From RGIG5952 sp045603485 (GTDB taxonomy: Bacteria; Verrucomicrobiota; Kiritimatiellia; RFP12; JAAYLN01), in the NCBI GenBank assembly GCA_045603485.1, contig JAZUMF010000005.1, positions 41,385-105,384 of the forward strand: a stretch of DNA of 64,000 bases, given 5' to 3'. A program made the position numbers and the translations under genes. Shown here piece by piece: positions 36,322 to 44,664 of this stretch; the first letter of the stretch is position 1, and every line of letters starts with the position of its first letter. The notes beneath the pieces were generated by a model. It was not told where the DNA came from. It did no database searches and worked only from the letters and a program-made list of their open reading frames with translations.

Positions 36322-38774
36322 GAGCGGAAAAGATTGCGTAAGTCGCGTATTGCTATGGTAGAGAATAGTGCAAGCGAAAGGACAAGAATAAGGGCCGAAG
36401 AAACGGCAATTGGAATATTGCGCTTGGCACTCATAATTTCGACTGTATGTTCACCAGCGGGAACTAATACTGCCGTGCCTGCATATCCGCCAATAAAGGA
36501 CTCGGCCTCGACACCGTCAATTAGAACGGTATTCACCTTGTTGTATCCCTGAGTAAACCCAAGGATTTGCTCGGTATCTGCAGTTGTCTTGAAGACCGAT
36601 TTAGAGGCGTTGTGGTTTTGTATGGCAATGACCTCGACATTGCCTGGCACTCCTTTGCCGCTGCAAGGGATATCCTTGCCGATTGTAATTGTGTCGTTGT
36701 CGTGAGCCATTATCTTTGCCGTATTGAGAAGTATCTCATCGCTTTTTACAGAAACCCATTTTGTATATAGCTTGGCTCTAGGCTTTGGAGCGATGACCTT
36801 TGCCAATACATATCCGTTTTGGACAGGACGAGAAATCTTGGTAAAGAGCGCTGGAGGAGGAGCCGGCTTGAAGAAAGATAATGGCGTTATTCGATTGGCT
36901 GGCAGGTGTTGTGCCATTGCAACGGGAGCGAGGATATAGTGCGCCCCGGAAAGTTCTGACATTCTAACAATCGCTTCAATTTCAGGTAGCTGATTGAAAA
37001 ATTGCGTATTGTCAATGTCATTTCGAGGAAGCACACCGTATCCTTTGCAATGCAAAGCCTGTGCAAAGGCCTTGTTAAGATTTTGATCTTGAATAAAGTT
37101 CATTATCCGAGGTGCTTCAGTTTGCGAGATTATATTGACAATGGGATTTTTATCCTTGGTATATTCGTATTCACGGTCTTGACCAACGACGAATGGGCGA
37201 GAGACGATTGCAATATCGATTGCCAAGGCTAAAGAAAGAATTGTAATTGCAATCTGGCTGGATACTTTATGCTTTACCGCATAGAATGAGATCGCAGCAA
37301 CGAGGGCGAAACCGATGATAGCATGAGTGAGTGCGTTGCAGGTGTTGGTTGCCATTGTGGGAATGAGCCGAGAAGCACCTAGCTCATTCAATCTGGAGAG
37401 GAAGGCATTTGGCGCGGCATTTACTGCCAATACTCCGATTATCAAAATGGCGGCTATTGCTGCTGTTGTAACGGCAAATCTTTTACGCAACCTGTCTTGC
37501 GTCTCTATTGCAAGAAGCTGCGTTATTCCGATTGCTGCCATTGCGGCAGTTCCAAATTCAACTATGCGTATGAATTTTACAGGTGCTCGCAAGTATGACA
37601 TATACGGAATAGTGTAGAAAAGCTTGTAAAATGGAGTATATCTGCCAAAGGCAAGGAGTAATGCTAAAAAAGAGACGCAAAGCCAAAAGATAGTTTCGCG
37701 ACGAAGTTTTTGATTTTGCTTGGATTCTGCGAAAAATAGCCAGAAGACGGCAAAGAGAGCGAGTGCTACCGGTATCGAGCCAAGATAAACGAGGTGCTGC
37801 CTAAAATTAATGAAGCCTTGATGAGTGACCTCCCACTTCCAGGCTTGACCAAGACGACCCCAGTATGGAATCGTTGGATCACCCGATTGACGGCCAAAAA
37901 CCGCGGGAGCTATAAACTCAAGAATTTCATTGGGAGGAAGAGACCAATTTGTCGCAAAAATCCATTTAGAGTCCTCAGTCTCAGACTCTTTATCGCCGTT
38001 ATTTACCTGATTGTCAGCGGCAACAGGTTGGGAGCTTTCAATTTGAGCCTTGCGGTGTGCAAGCGTTGATGTAAGGGTGTTATGGATAGAAGGGAGTGCC
38101 GTTACCAGAAAAACGATTGAGGCAAGGCAAATGCCAATAATGGTATGCTTAATTGAAGGCGCGGCGTTAACCTCGCTTGATGGCTGCCTTCGCTTGTCAA
38201 TTACTTGCCATACAATGTGTGTTATTGTATAGACAGCCGCAAGACCAAAGTATATTACCGCAAAGTCTGGCTGCACACGCAATGCCCATGCACCGCAAAT
38301 AGCAGCCAAAGCATAGTAGGCAATTCCTCTGCCAGCAAGAGCCCGAGCTAGAAAAGCAAAGAGAAATACGGTATAAAGCGTCATAAAGAAAAAGCCGCGA
38401 TGTCCTGCCGAAAACAGCGTAAAGGAATAGCCCATAAAGGCAAAGACGCCACCGCCAAAGAGCGCAGAAAGAGTAGGGATGCCTAAGGCTGTTAGAAAAT
38501 AAGAAAAGCCAATTGCAATAAGCACAGTATCAAGCTGGTAAGTAAAATCTGAATAAACGCACTGCGGAAGCAAGTAAAAAAGGATGTCATGGGGTGCCCA
38601 ACTCATCGCTCCTGTAAGAAGATTGGAAGTATAGACAAAGTGATAATAGTCAGGAAGAGGAGGGCTGTCAGGTGATGGCATCATAACAAAAGTGCCCAAA
38701 ACGGGGGCAAAAATATATACAACCAATGCCGTCCACAGAAAAACGGGCCAGATATTCATCAAAAACTTTTTCAT
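36318..38774 (-). CDS. YfhO-like polytopic membrane protein
   Basis: An 818-residue membrane protein with about a dozen hydrophobic segments in residues 1-510, a periplasmic or extracellular domain (about 520-770), and one last helix (about 775-800). The N-terminal half and the late VLVPAGEHTVEI segment are in the style of YfhO-family proteins, which are related to GT-C fold glycosyltransferases and linked in some Firmicutes to lipoteichoic acid glycosylation. The substrate here is unknown. It is translationally coupled to mfd. Confidence 0.7.
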   Translation of the reverse strand: MKKFLMNIWPVFLWTALVVYIFAPVLGTFVMMPSPDSPPLPDYYHFVYTSNLLTGAMSWAPHDILFYLLPQCVYSDFTYQLDTVLIAIGFSYFLTALGIPTLSALFGGGVFAFMGYSFTLFSAGHRGFFFMTLYTVFLFAFLARALAGRGIAYYALAAICGAWALRVQPDFAVIYFGLAAVYTITHIVWQVIDKRRQPSSEVNAAPSIKHTIIGICLASIVFLVTALPSIHNTLTSTLAHRKAQIESSQPVAADNQVNNGDKESETEDSKWIFATNWSLPPNEILEFIAPAVFGRQSGDPTIPYWGRLGQAWKWEVTHQGFINFRQHLVYLGSIPVALALFAVFWLFFAESKQNQKLRRETIFWLCVSFLALLLAFGRYTPFYKLFYTIPYMSYLRAPVKFIRIVEFGTAAMAAIGITQLLAIETQDRLRKRFAVTTAAIAAILIIGVLAVNAAPNAFLSRLNELGASRLIPTMATNTCNALTHAIIGFALVAAISFYAVKHKVSSQIAITILSLALAIDIAIVSRPFVVGQDREYEYTKDKNPIVNIISQTEAPRIMNFIQDQNLNKAFAQALHCKGYGVLPRNDIDNTQFFNQLPEIEAIVRMSELSGAHYILAPVAMAQHLPANRITPLSFFKPAPPPALFTKISRPVQNGYVLAKVIAPKPRAKLYTKWVSVKSDEILLNTAKIMAHDNDTITIGKDIPCSGKGVPGNVEVIAIQNHNASKSVFKTTADTEQILGFTQGYNKVNTVLIDGVEAESFIGGYAGTAVLVPAGEHTVEIMSAKRNIPIAVSSALILVLSLALFSTIAIRDLRNLFRS

Positions 38775-39003
38775 AACATAGTAAGTATATCATAAATTAC
38801 AGACTTTTAGTTTTTTTAATTGTTGCTGCTCTGCCTGTAGCAGTGTTATGAAAGAATGACATTTATCAGATTCAAATCCGATAGGCGATTATAGGTGACT
38901 TTGAGTAAAAAGTAGTGTGAAAAGGCGATAAGATGAATGTAATCACGGATGCAGGAGAAAGTGATTTGAATTTGTCAGGATAACGATAAAAATGGAAAAG
39001 TAC

Positions 39004-39032
39004 TTGCCAAAAGCTTTTTTTTAAGGTATAAT
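39004..39032 (+). promoter_or_regulatory. Promoter of the tRNA-Lys/tRNA-Pro unit
   Basis: TTGCCA (39004-39009), a 17-nt spacer and a perfect TATAAT (39027-39032). The tRNA-Lys starts 17 nt after the -10, as expected for a stable-RNA promoter. Upstream (38775-39003) I see only AT-rich sequence without a gene. Confidence 0.7.
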
Positions 39033-39048
39033 AATTGACAATGAGTTT

Positions 39049-39124
39049 AGGCTGTTAGCTCAGTTGGTAGAGCATGTGACTTTTAATCACAGGGTCGCGG
39101 GTCCGAATCCCGCACGGCCTACCA
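39049..39124 (+). tRNA. tRNA-Lys (anticodon TTT)
   Basis: A complete cloverleaf: acceptor AGGCTGT/ACGGCCT (one G-T wobble), D arm GCTC-AGTTGGTA-GAGC, anticodon arm TGTGA-CTTTTAA-TCACA with anticodon TTT, T arm GCGGG-TCCGAAT-CCCGC. The encoded CCA ends at 39124. It is followed 10 nt later by tRNA-Pro. Confidence 0.96.
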
Positions 39125-39134
39125 AATTTTTAAT

Positions 39135-39211
39135 CGGGGTGTAGCGCAGTCTGGTAGCGCGTCTGCCTTGGGCGCAGAAGGTCGTGGGTTCGAATCCCGC
39201 CGCCCCGACCA
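39135..39211 (+). tRNA. tRNA-Pro (anticodon TGG)
   Basis: A complete cloverleaf: acceptor CGGGGTG/CGCCCCG (one wobble), D arm GCGC/GCGC, anticodon arm TCTGC-CTTGGGC-GCAGA with anticodon TGG, T arm GTGGG-TTCGAAT-CCCGC (one G-C/T-G variant). CCA is encoded. The C-G first pair is typical of bacterial tRNA-Pro. Accessory DNA begins right after it, so its 3' end is a plausible former attachment site. Confidence 0.96.
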
Positions 39212-39268
39212 TTTAAAATCCCGCTGAAACGGAGAATGGTTCATTCTGCGTGTATGCGGAAACAAGAA

Positions 39269-39300
39269 AATTCCCAGTAATTTGGGGATTTTTCGTTTTT
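39269..39300 (+). terminator. Terminator-like hairpin after the tRNA genes
   Basis: AATTCCC (39269-39275) pairs with GGGGATT (39284-39290) with one wobble, loop of 8 nt, followed by TTTCGTTTTT. It probably ends the tRNA transcript about 60 nt after tRNA-Pro. Confidence 0.5.
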
Positions 39301-39778
39301 CTCCCCTTTCGTTTTTCTCTCCTCTCCTCTTTTCAGGGAGCGATTTCTTCCATCTCCCGGCAAAACAGCCCCGACTTTCTCTGCGTGGATTGTCATAGGT
39401 TCATTCTACGCTTCGCCCAATGTTTACAGGGGTGAAATGCGTGTCACGCTCGTTCTCGGCGCGTTTTTCGGCGCGGGTTGTCATGTTTATCATAGAGAAC
39501 GGTGTGCTTCTTTGCGCACTTTTACGTCGTCTGGCGATAAAACTCCGAACGCATCTTGAACGGGCAGCGCATCGGAAGTCGAGCGACCCCGGAATGCCGC
39601 TTATGAAAAAGTCCGTTAATTCATGTAACGCTGCATCGTATAAGCGTCTGGAGAGGAATAAAATCGTCGCGTCGAGGCGGGTCTAGAAAAGATGAAAATA
39701 GTCGTCTATTCCCGCTTGACTGTATGCGACATACTACGGCATCATATGCCCGGAAAATCGTAATGGTGACAATAGGAG
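39301..39778. other. Gene-poor stretch between the tRNA genes and the mobile-element remnant
   Basis: No frame here has convincing coding character. The only sizeable open stretch (39420-39686) is rich in Arg/Ser/Cys, lacks a ribosome site and matches no family I know. A near-direct repeat GGTTCATTCT occurs at 39238 and 39401. Otherwise I see nothing that explains this sequence. It may be eroded remains of the element to its right. Confidence 0.6.
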
Positions 39779-40207
39779 ATGGAAACGCTGCCAAAGGCAT
39801 TGGCCGACGAAATCGAGTGCCTCGAAGAGCTGGATGCGAGGGCTCTCAAGAGAAAGTATCCGGCATTGCTTTCCGATGCTGGTGATTGCTCGGCGAGCGG
39901 GATTCTGCGCTCCATTGTCGCATACAGGCTTCAGGAGAAGCACTACGGACGCCCGCTCGCGGAGGATGCCAAGTCATGGCTTGATGCCGACGACGGAGGC
40001 GACGGCCCGCGTCTGCGCACGGCGGTGTCCGGATCGGGCGCGAGGGCGCGTCTGGTGCGCGTATGGAAAGGCGTGAGACATGAGGCGGTCGTCAGGAATG
40101 ACAGCCGCTTCGAGTACAACGGGGAGATATTCAATTCGCTTTCCGCGATAGCCAAGGTCATCACGGGAACCCACTGGAACGGGAGACTGTTCTTCGGAAT
40201 CAAGTAG
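39779..40207 (+). CDS. DUF2924 family protein (mobile-element associated)
   Basis: A 142-residue protein. The C-terminal half has the DUF2924 features: LVRVWKGVRHEAVVRND, FEYNGEIFNSLSAIAKVITGTHWNGRLFFGI. In known genomes this small protein sits directly beside a serine site-specific recombinase of prophage-like elements; its function is unknown. The N-terminal half (IECLEELDARALKRKYPALL) is the usual helical part. Codon use is GC-rich compared with the flanking tRNA and Liv regions, suggesting transfer. ATAGGAG lies just before the ATG. Remains of a recombinase follow. Confidence 0.75.
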   Translation: METLPKALADEIECLEELDARALKRKYPALLSDAGDCSASGILRSIVAYRLQEKHYGRPLAEDAKSWLDADDGGDGPRLRTAVSGSGARARLVRVWKGVRHEAVVRNDSRFEYNGEIFNSLSAIAKVITGTHWNGRLFFGIK

Positions 40208-40219
40208 GAGACGGACGCC

Positions 40220-40613
40220 ATGACGAGAATAGACGCTAAGACGATGGAAAGCCTTGTCGCGCTCCTTTCGAGCGTGGTGGAGAGGCTGCGGCCTGACGCT
40301 GTGCGCCGAGCCAGGGACGGAGGTGCGGGATGAGGCAGATGCAGGAGATGAAGCGGTGCGCGCCCTGCAAAAGTGCCACAAATTGGCAGACCTGCTCACG
40401 ACTGGCACATACCACGAAAAGAAGGCGCTCGCGGACGCCCTTGGCCTCAGCAACTCCTACCTCGGCAAGATGCTGCGCCTCGCATACCTCTCGCCGAGGA
40501 TCGTGGAGACGATCATGCCCGGCGAACTTCCGTCAATATCCGTGACGAAGCTGCAGGAACTCGACACTCCGATATGGGAGGAGCAGGAGCGGATGCTGGG
40601 GATGCGGAGATAG
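40220..40613 (+). pseudogene. Remnant of a serine recombinase C-terminal region
   Basis: Two short open pieces in different frames lie directly behind DUF2924. The first, 40220-40333, encodes 37 residues (MTRIDAKTMESLVALLSSVV...). The second frame, open from about 40254 to 40613, encodes HKLADLLTTGTY, then ALADALGLSNSYLGKMLRLAYLSPRIVE, then LPSISVTKLQELDTPIWEEQERMLG. The latter pattern (helix-turn-helix, then LxxxxxPxxWxEQ) matches the distal end of recombinases that neighbour DUF2924 genes. No resolvase catalytic serine domain is present in the window, so the integrase is decayed or was always split. Confidence 0.55.
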
Positions 40614-40751
40614 GTGGCCTTGGGACAAGGGCTGTCAGACGATGGAGTGGTTGAGACAGCTACTCCCTCGCCACTTCAGAGGCAGTATGCAATAAAGCCA
40701 TGCCGATTCCGCGAAAGCAAAGTTCAAATCGCAAAGTTTTGAAGTTTACCA

Positions 40752-40781
40752 TTGACATTGTAATCAGAATTATAATACAAT
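40752..40781 (+). promoter_or_regulatory. Candidate promoter before the VWA remnant and liv genes
   Basis: TTGACA (40752-40757), an 18-nt spacer and TACAAT (40776-40781), in an AT-rich island between GC-rich segments. An alternative TATAAT at 40771 would have too short a spacer (13). It lies 44 nt before the VWA start and could serve the liv operon, since the VWA remnant runs directly into livH. Confidence 0.5.
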
Positions 40782-40824
40782 ATCCAGCCATAGGGCTAAC
40801 TATGCCCTTGAACAGGGATTGGAA

Positions 40825-41401
40825 ATGATAGAAGCGAAAAAGCCGACGGCACAGAGGAGCATCTTTGCGCAATGGCGTGAAGGTGTAGTTGGGCGTTGTC
40901 ATTTTCCGTGGCTGACGTTACGGCGGATGGTCTTTGTTCTTGCATCTGCTGTGGCTGTCTGGGTGCATGTCGCCGAAGCCAGTATTCCGCTGACGGTAAA
41001 ATGTCGATGTGAACGGGCTGATGCCGATCGTGACATTGGGAGCAAGACGGAAACGCTTTGGATATTTGTGCTTGATCACTCTGGTTCAATGGGTAATCAT
41101 CGAGATGCCTACAGTATCAAGCGAGGGACGGGATCTGGTTTGCGTTGGACGGCTCTTAAAGATAGTTTTGAGGAAACTGTGCAATCAATCCCGATTGGAG
41201 CGAGCGTTCAAGTTCCTCCTGTTCCTCGGTATCGTTGGCGCGATTGGATATGTTTGCGTAACGGCCAATGTCGATTGGAGCAACTACAAGGAGCGCTTTG
41301 CCAACATCAAGGAGACTGCGCAGGAGGCCAAGGAGTGGGTCCAGCAGCACGGCGAGAAGCTGCATGTCATCCTTGAAACAGCACTGGAGTCCGACGATTA
41401 A
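40825..41401 (+). pseudogene. Truncated von Willebrand A protein joined out of frame to a membrane-protein tail
   Basis: The first frame, from ATG 40825, encodes a basic start, a hydrophobic export/anchor segment (MVFVLASAVAVWVHV), then a VWA beginning LWIFVLDHSGSMG (the MIDAS DxSxS motif) and ALKDSFEETVQSIPIGASVQV. After about 41200 this frame loses sense and stops at 41376. A second frame then becomes protein-like: FKFLLFLGIVGAIGYVCV (a transmembrane helix), then NYKERFANIKETAQEAKEWVQ to a stop at 41401. The simplest reading is an internal deletion that fused the start of a VWA gene to its own or another gene's C-terminal membrane segment, out of frame. Confidence 0.6.
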
Positions 41402-41403
41402 AG

Positions 41404-42288
41404 ATGAACCTGTTCTTGCAGCTACTTGGGAATGGCCTTGTACAAGGCGCGGTCGCGATGCTCTACGCGGCCGGTTTTGGCATTGTCTACAGGTCATTTC
41501 GCGTGTTTCACATAGCGATGGGAGCGCAGTTTGTCTTTTCGTGCTATGCGTTCTACACGTGCGCAGCGGTGTGTAAACTTCCGCTGACGGTTTCGGTGCC
41601 GGCGGTGCTGGCGCTGTCGGCTATTTTCGCCGTGCTGATTGAACGTGCCGTCTATCATCCGTTTGCCCGGAAGCGCTGCTCGTCCGGCGTTATGATGATC
41701 GCTTCGCTCGGTATCATGATTGTTATTGAAAATGTCATCGCGCTCATTTACGGGAATGAGGTGAAAACGATTTCAAATCAATTGGAGCCGTCCGTCGTGT
41801 TTGCAGGACTTCGCTTTACCCGCATTCAGGTTCTTCAGTTCCTTGTCGGGTTTGGTGTGTTCACCTTCGTCGGTATGGCGGTGCGCTACGGCAAATGGTT
41901 CAAGGCGTTGTGGGCAATGGGCGACCAGCCCGAACTCTTGGCCGTTCTTGGGCTGCCTGTGCGTCGGTTGCGTCTTGGTGTGATGATGCTTGGCGGTGTG
42001 CTGGTGGCGATTCCGGCGATGTTGATTTCATGGGATATCGGAATGGATCCGCATGTCGGTATGCACTATCTTCTGCTCGGTTCGGTAGCGGTGTTTTTCG
42101 GAGGCGCCGACAGATATTGGGCCTGGGGCGCGGGTGCGTTGCTCCTCTCTGCGTTGCAAAGCCTTGCCGTTTGGCAGCTTTCGGCACGGTGGACCGATCT
42201 TGTGACGTTCGGCGTCTTGATTTTCGTTCTGATGTTCCGTCCGCAGGGGCTTTTCGGCGTGAGCAAACGACTGGAGGAGTCCAAATGA
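41404..42288 (+). CDS. livH: LivH-type ABC transporter permease
   Basis: A 294-residue inner-membrane permease of the branched-chain amino acid / amide-urea (HAAT) importer family. About eight hydrophobic segments; family features are the N-terminal LLGNGLVQGAVAMLYAAGFGIVYRSF, VERAVYHPF-type IERAVYHPFARKRCSS, and the C-terminal MFRPQGLFG. It starts 2 nt after the VWA remnant and overlaps livM by 4 nt (ATGA). The binding protein is not adjacent; a LivJ-like lipoprotein lies at 47.5 kb. Substrate is not readable from the permease. Confidence 0.88.
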   Translation: MNLFLQLLGNGLVQGAVAMLYAAGFGIVYRSFRVFHIAMGAQFVFSCYAFYTCAAVCKLPLTVSVPAVLALSAIFAVLIERAVYHPFARKRCSSGVMMIASLGIMIVIENVIALIYGNEVKTISNQLEPSVVFAGLRFTRIQVLQFLVGFGVFTFVGMAVRYGKWFKALWAMGDQPELLAVLGLPVRRLRLGVMMLGGVLVAIPAMLISWDIGMDPHVGMHYLLLGSVAVFFGGADRYWAWGAGALLLSALQSLAVWQLSARWTDLVTFGVLIFVLMFRPQGLFGVSKRLEESK

Positions 42289-43154
42289 ATTATCTTCTCC
42301 ATATCGGCGTGATGCTGGGCATCTACGGGATGTTGGCTCTTTCGACCAATCTGCTGATCGGGTTCGGCGGGCTTCTTACGATGGCGCAGGCCGCCTTTTA
42401 CGGACTTGGTGCTTACACATACGCGCTTTTGTCGCTTAAATTGGGGCTTCCGTTCTATGTGACGCTTCCCGCTGCTGTCGCGCTTTGCGCGCTCGTCGGC
42501 TGGCTGTTCGGACACGCCGCGCTCAGATTCCGCAATGAAGCATTCGTTCTGGCGACGATAGGATTTCAGATGATCGTCTATGTCGTTCTTTACAACTGGA
42601 CCGATCTGACGCGCGGACCGTATGGAATCTCGGGGATCCCACGTCCGTCGCTTTTCGGCATGAGTATAGAATCCGTGCCTGCATATTTCGTGTTCACTCT
42701 CGTTCTCTTCGCCCTCGTTCTCGCTTTTGTGCATCTTGTCGTCCAAAGTCCGTTCGCGCTTTCGCTCAAAGCCCTGCGCGACGACGAGGCCGCGGCGCAG
42801 ACCTTGGGCATCTGTCCCAAGGGGCAGTATATCAAGGCCATGGTTTTTTCGTCTGCGGTCGCCGCGGTGCCGGGCGTATGTTTCGCAAGTTACATTACCT
42901 ACATCGATCCGACAAGTTTCACGCTTTCAGAGTCGATTTTCATAGCCTGCATTCTGCTTGTCGGCGGATCGGGCAATATCGCAGGCCCTATGTCCGGCGT
43001 TGTGTTCATGATTGTTCTTCCTGAACTTTTGAGGTTTGTCGGCCTTCCGGATGCGGTCGCGGCGAATCTGCGCGAGATAATCTACGGCGTGTTGCTGATC
43101 GTTCTTGTGTACATGAAACCTAAAGGATTGGCAGGTGCATATGCAGTCAAGTAA
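42285..43154 (+). CDS. livM: LivM-type ABC transporter permease
   Basis: A 289-residue second permease of the importer. It shows LSTNLLIGFGGLLTMAQAAFYGLGAYTYALL, the RGPYGISGIPRP segment, and the cytoplasmic coupling helix ALRDDEAAAQTLGI followed by VGGSGNIAGPMSG. All are typical of LivM. The ATG at 42285 has GGAGG upstream and overlaps the livH stop. It runs 14 nt into livG. Confidence 0.9.
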   Translation: MNYLLHIGVMLGIYGMLALSTNLLIGFGGLLTMAQAAFYGLGAYTYALLSLKLGLPFYVTLPAAVALCALVGWLFGHAALRFRNEAFVLATIGFQMIVYVVLYNWTDLTRGPYGISGIPRPSLFGMSIESVPAYFVFTLVLFALVLAFVHLVVQSPFALSLKALRDDEAAAQTLGICPKGQYIKAMVFSSAVAAVPGVCFASYITYIDPTSFTLSESIFIACILLVGGSGNIAGPMSGVVFMIVLPELLRFVGLPDAVAANLREIIYGVLLIVLVYMKPKGLAGAYAVK

Positions 43155-43950
43155 GAGCGATCCGCGCATAATAGAGCCTGTCGAGCTGCGGGTTGAAAAC
43201 GTCGGGAAGCGCTTCGGCGACTTCGTGGCGTTGCACGATGTGAACATCACCTGCGCACTTGGGAAAGTGACAGCGCTCGTCGGTCCGAACGGCGCTGGTA
43301 AGACAACGTTTTTTCACGTCATCGCCGGGAGCCTCAAGCCCGACGGCGGTAAAGTCTATCTCGGCGATAAGGAGATAACCGGAATGCCACCGTATAAGAT
43401 CGCGCGTCGGCATGTCGGTCGTCTTTTTCAGGATATTCGCATATTCCCTGATTTGACCGTCTTGGAGAATGTGCAGGTTTCGCTCCTGCACGCGTCGGAT
43501 TATTCGTTTGCGTCCACATTTGCGTTTTGGCGGTTTGCCGCGCGTGATGCCGACCGCTACGAACGCTCGATGAAGTGGCTTGATTTTGTAGGGTTGTCGG
43601 ATGACGCCGCCAAGCCGGCGCTCGAGCTCTCGTATGGTCAGCAGAAACTTCTCGCTTTTGCGCGTCTTGCGGCACTTCGCCCGGCCGTACTTTTATTGGA
43701 CGAGCCTACGGCGGCATTATCGCCCGCAATGGCGAGTAAGATGGTAGGTCTAATAAAGCGCCTTGTCTCTGAGCAAGGTTTGACGGTTGCGTTGATCGAG
43801 CATAATATGGGTGTAGTAAGGGAGCTCGCGGATTATATCTATTTTCTTCATGAAGGATCCGTTTATATGCAGGGTACACAGAAAGAGGTTCTTGAAAATC
43901 CTTTAGTCCGTAAACTCTATATGGGGCTGGGAGGTGCTGCATGCTGCTGA
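43141..43950 (+). CDS. livG: LivG-type ABC transporter ATPase
   Basis: A 269-residue ATP-binding subunit. Walker A is GPNGAGKTT. The signature is degenerate (LSYGQQKLLAFARLA rather than LSxGxQR, as in many LivG proteins). Walker B VLLLDEPTAALSP and the switch histidine in IEHNMGVV are present. The family-typical GRLFQDIRIFPDLTVLENV is present. The ATG at 43141 was chosen over a GTG 6 nt upstream. It overlaps livF by 10 nt. Confidence 0.9.
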   Translation: MQSSKSDPRIIEPVELRVENVGKRFGDFVALHDVNITCALGKVTALVGPNGAGKTTFFHVIAGSLKPDGGKVYLGDKEITGMPPYKIARRHVGRLFQDIRIFPDLTVLENVQVSLLHASDYSFASTFAFWRFAARDADRYERSMKWLDFVGLSDDAAKPALELSYGQQKLLAFARLAALRPAVLLLDEPTAALSPAMASKMVGLIKRLVSEQGLTVALIEHNMGVVRELADYIYFLHEGSVYMQGTQKEVLENPLVRKLYMGLGGAACC

Positions 43951-44648
43951 CGATGGAGCATATCTTTTGCGGCTACGGCGATAGACCTGTACTCAATGAT
44001 GTCAGCCTTTCCGTTAATGAAGGTGAGGCTGTGCTGATCGCCGGGCCGAATGGCTGCGGAAAGTCTACGCTTTTGAAAGCTGTTTCAGGGGTGCTTAAGT
44101 TGTCTGCTGGCAATATCAAACTATCCGGAGAATCGCTCGCGGGACTTTCGGTCGAGCGGCGTATTCGATCGGGTATCGGTTATTTGCGCCAAAGCGATAA
44201 CATCTTTCCCGGTCAGACGGTCGAGGAGAATCTTGGGCTCGCCGGGATGATGCTTTCAAGAGCGATATATTTGTCCGCGAGAGATGAGATGTTGGAACTT
44301 TTCCCTTTTCTTAAAGCGAAACTTAACGATCGGGCAGGCTCATTATCTGGTGGGCAGCGTCAGGCACTCGCATTAGCGATGGTATTCCTAAGCCCTAAAA
44401 AGCTCTATCTTCTTGATGAGCCGACGGCAGGGCTTTCGCCTGCAGCCGCACAGGATATTATGGGTCGGGTACGTCAATTCGTGAAGGACGATGCGATGCG
44501 CTCGGTTCTTATGGTGGAGCATCGGCTTGATCTTTTGTCGTGGGTCGATCGTGCGGTCTTTCTTTCGCAGGGCAAGGTCAAATCCGAAATCGAGAATATC
44601 GCGCTTCTTCAGGATGCCGAATGGCTCGCGAAGAATTATTTTGAGTAA
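43941..44648 (+). CDS. livF: LivF-type ABC transporter ATPase
   Basis: A 235-residue second ATPase of the importer. Walker A GPNGCGKST, signature LSGGQRQALALAM, Walker B LYLLDEPTAGLSP and switch VEHRLD. The IGYLRQSDNIFPGQTVEENL stretch is characteristic of LivF. It overlaps livG by 10 nt; the next gene, an AlbA-type regulator, starts 16 nt after it, so the regulator may belong to the same transcript. Confidence 0.9.
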   Translation: MLLTMEHIFCGYGDRPVLNDVSLSVNEGEAVLIAGPNGCGKSTLLKAVSGVLKLSAGNIKLSGESLAGLSVERRIRSGIGYLRQSDNIFPGQTVEENLGLAGMMLSRAIYLSARDEMLELFPFLKAKLNDRAGSLSGGQRQALALAMVFLSPKKLYLLDEPTAGLSPAAAQDIMGRVRQFVKDDAMRSVLMVEHRLDLLSWVDRAVFLSQGKVKSEIENIALLQDAEWLAKNYFE

Positions 44649-44664
44649 AGTGGGAGAAGGCTGT

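Noticed and set aside
39420..39686. An 88-residue plus-strand frame after the tRNA genes
   Set aside because: No ribosome site, Arg/Ser/Cys-rich composition, no motif; treated as non-coding.
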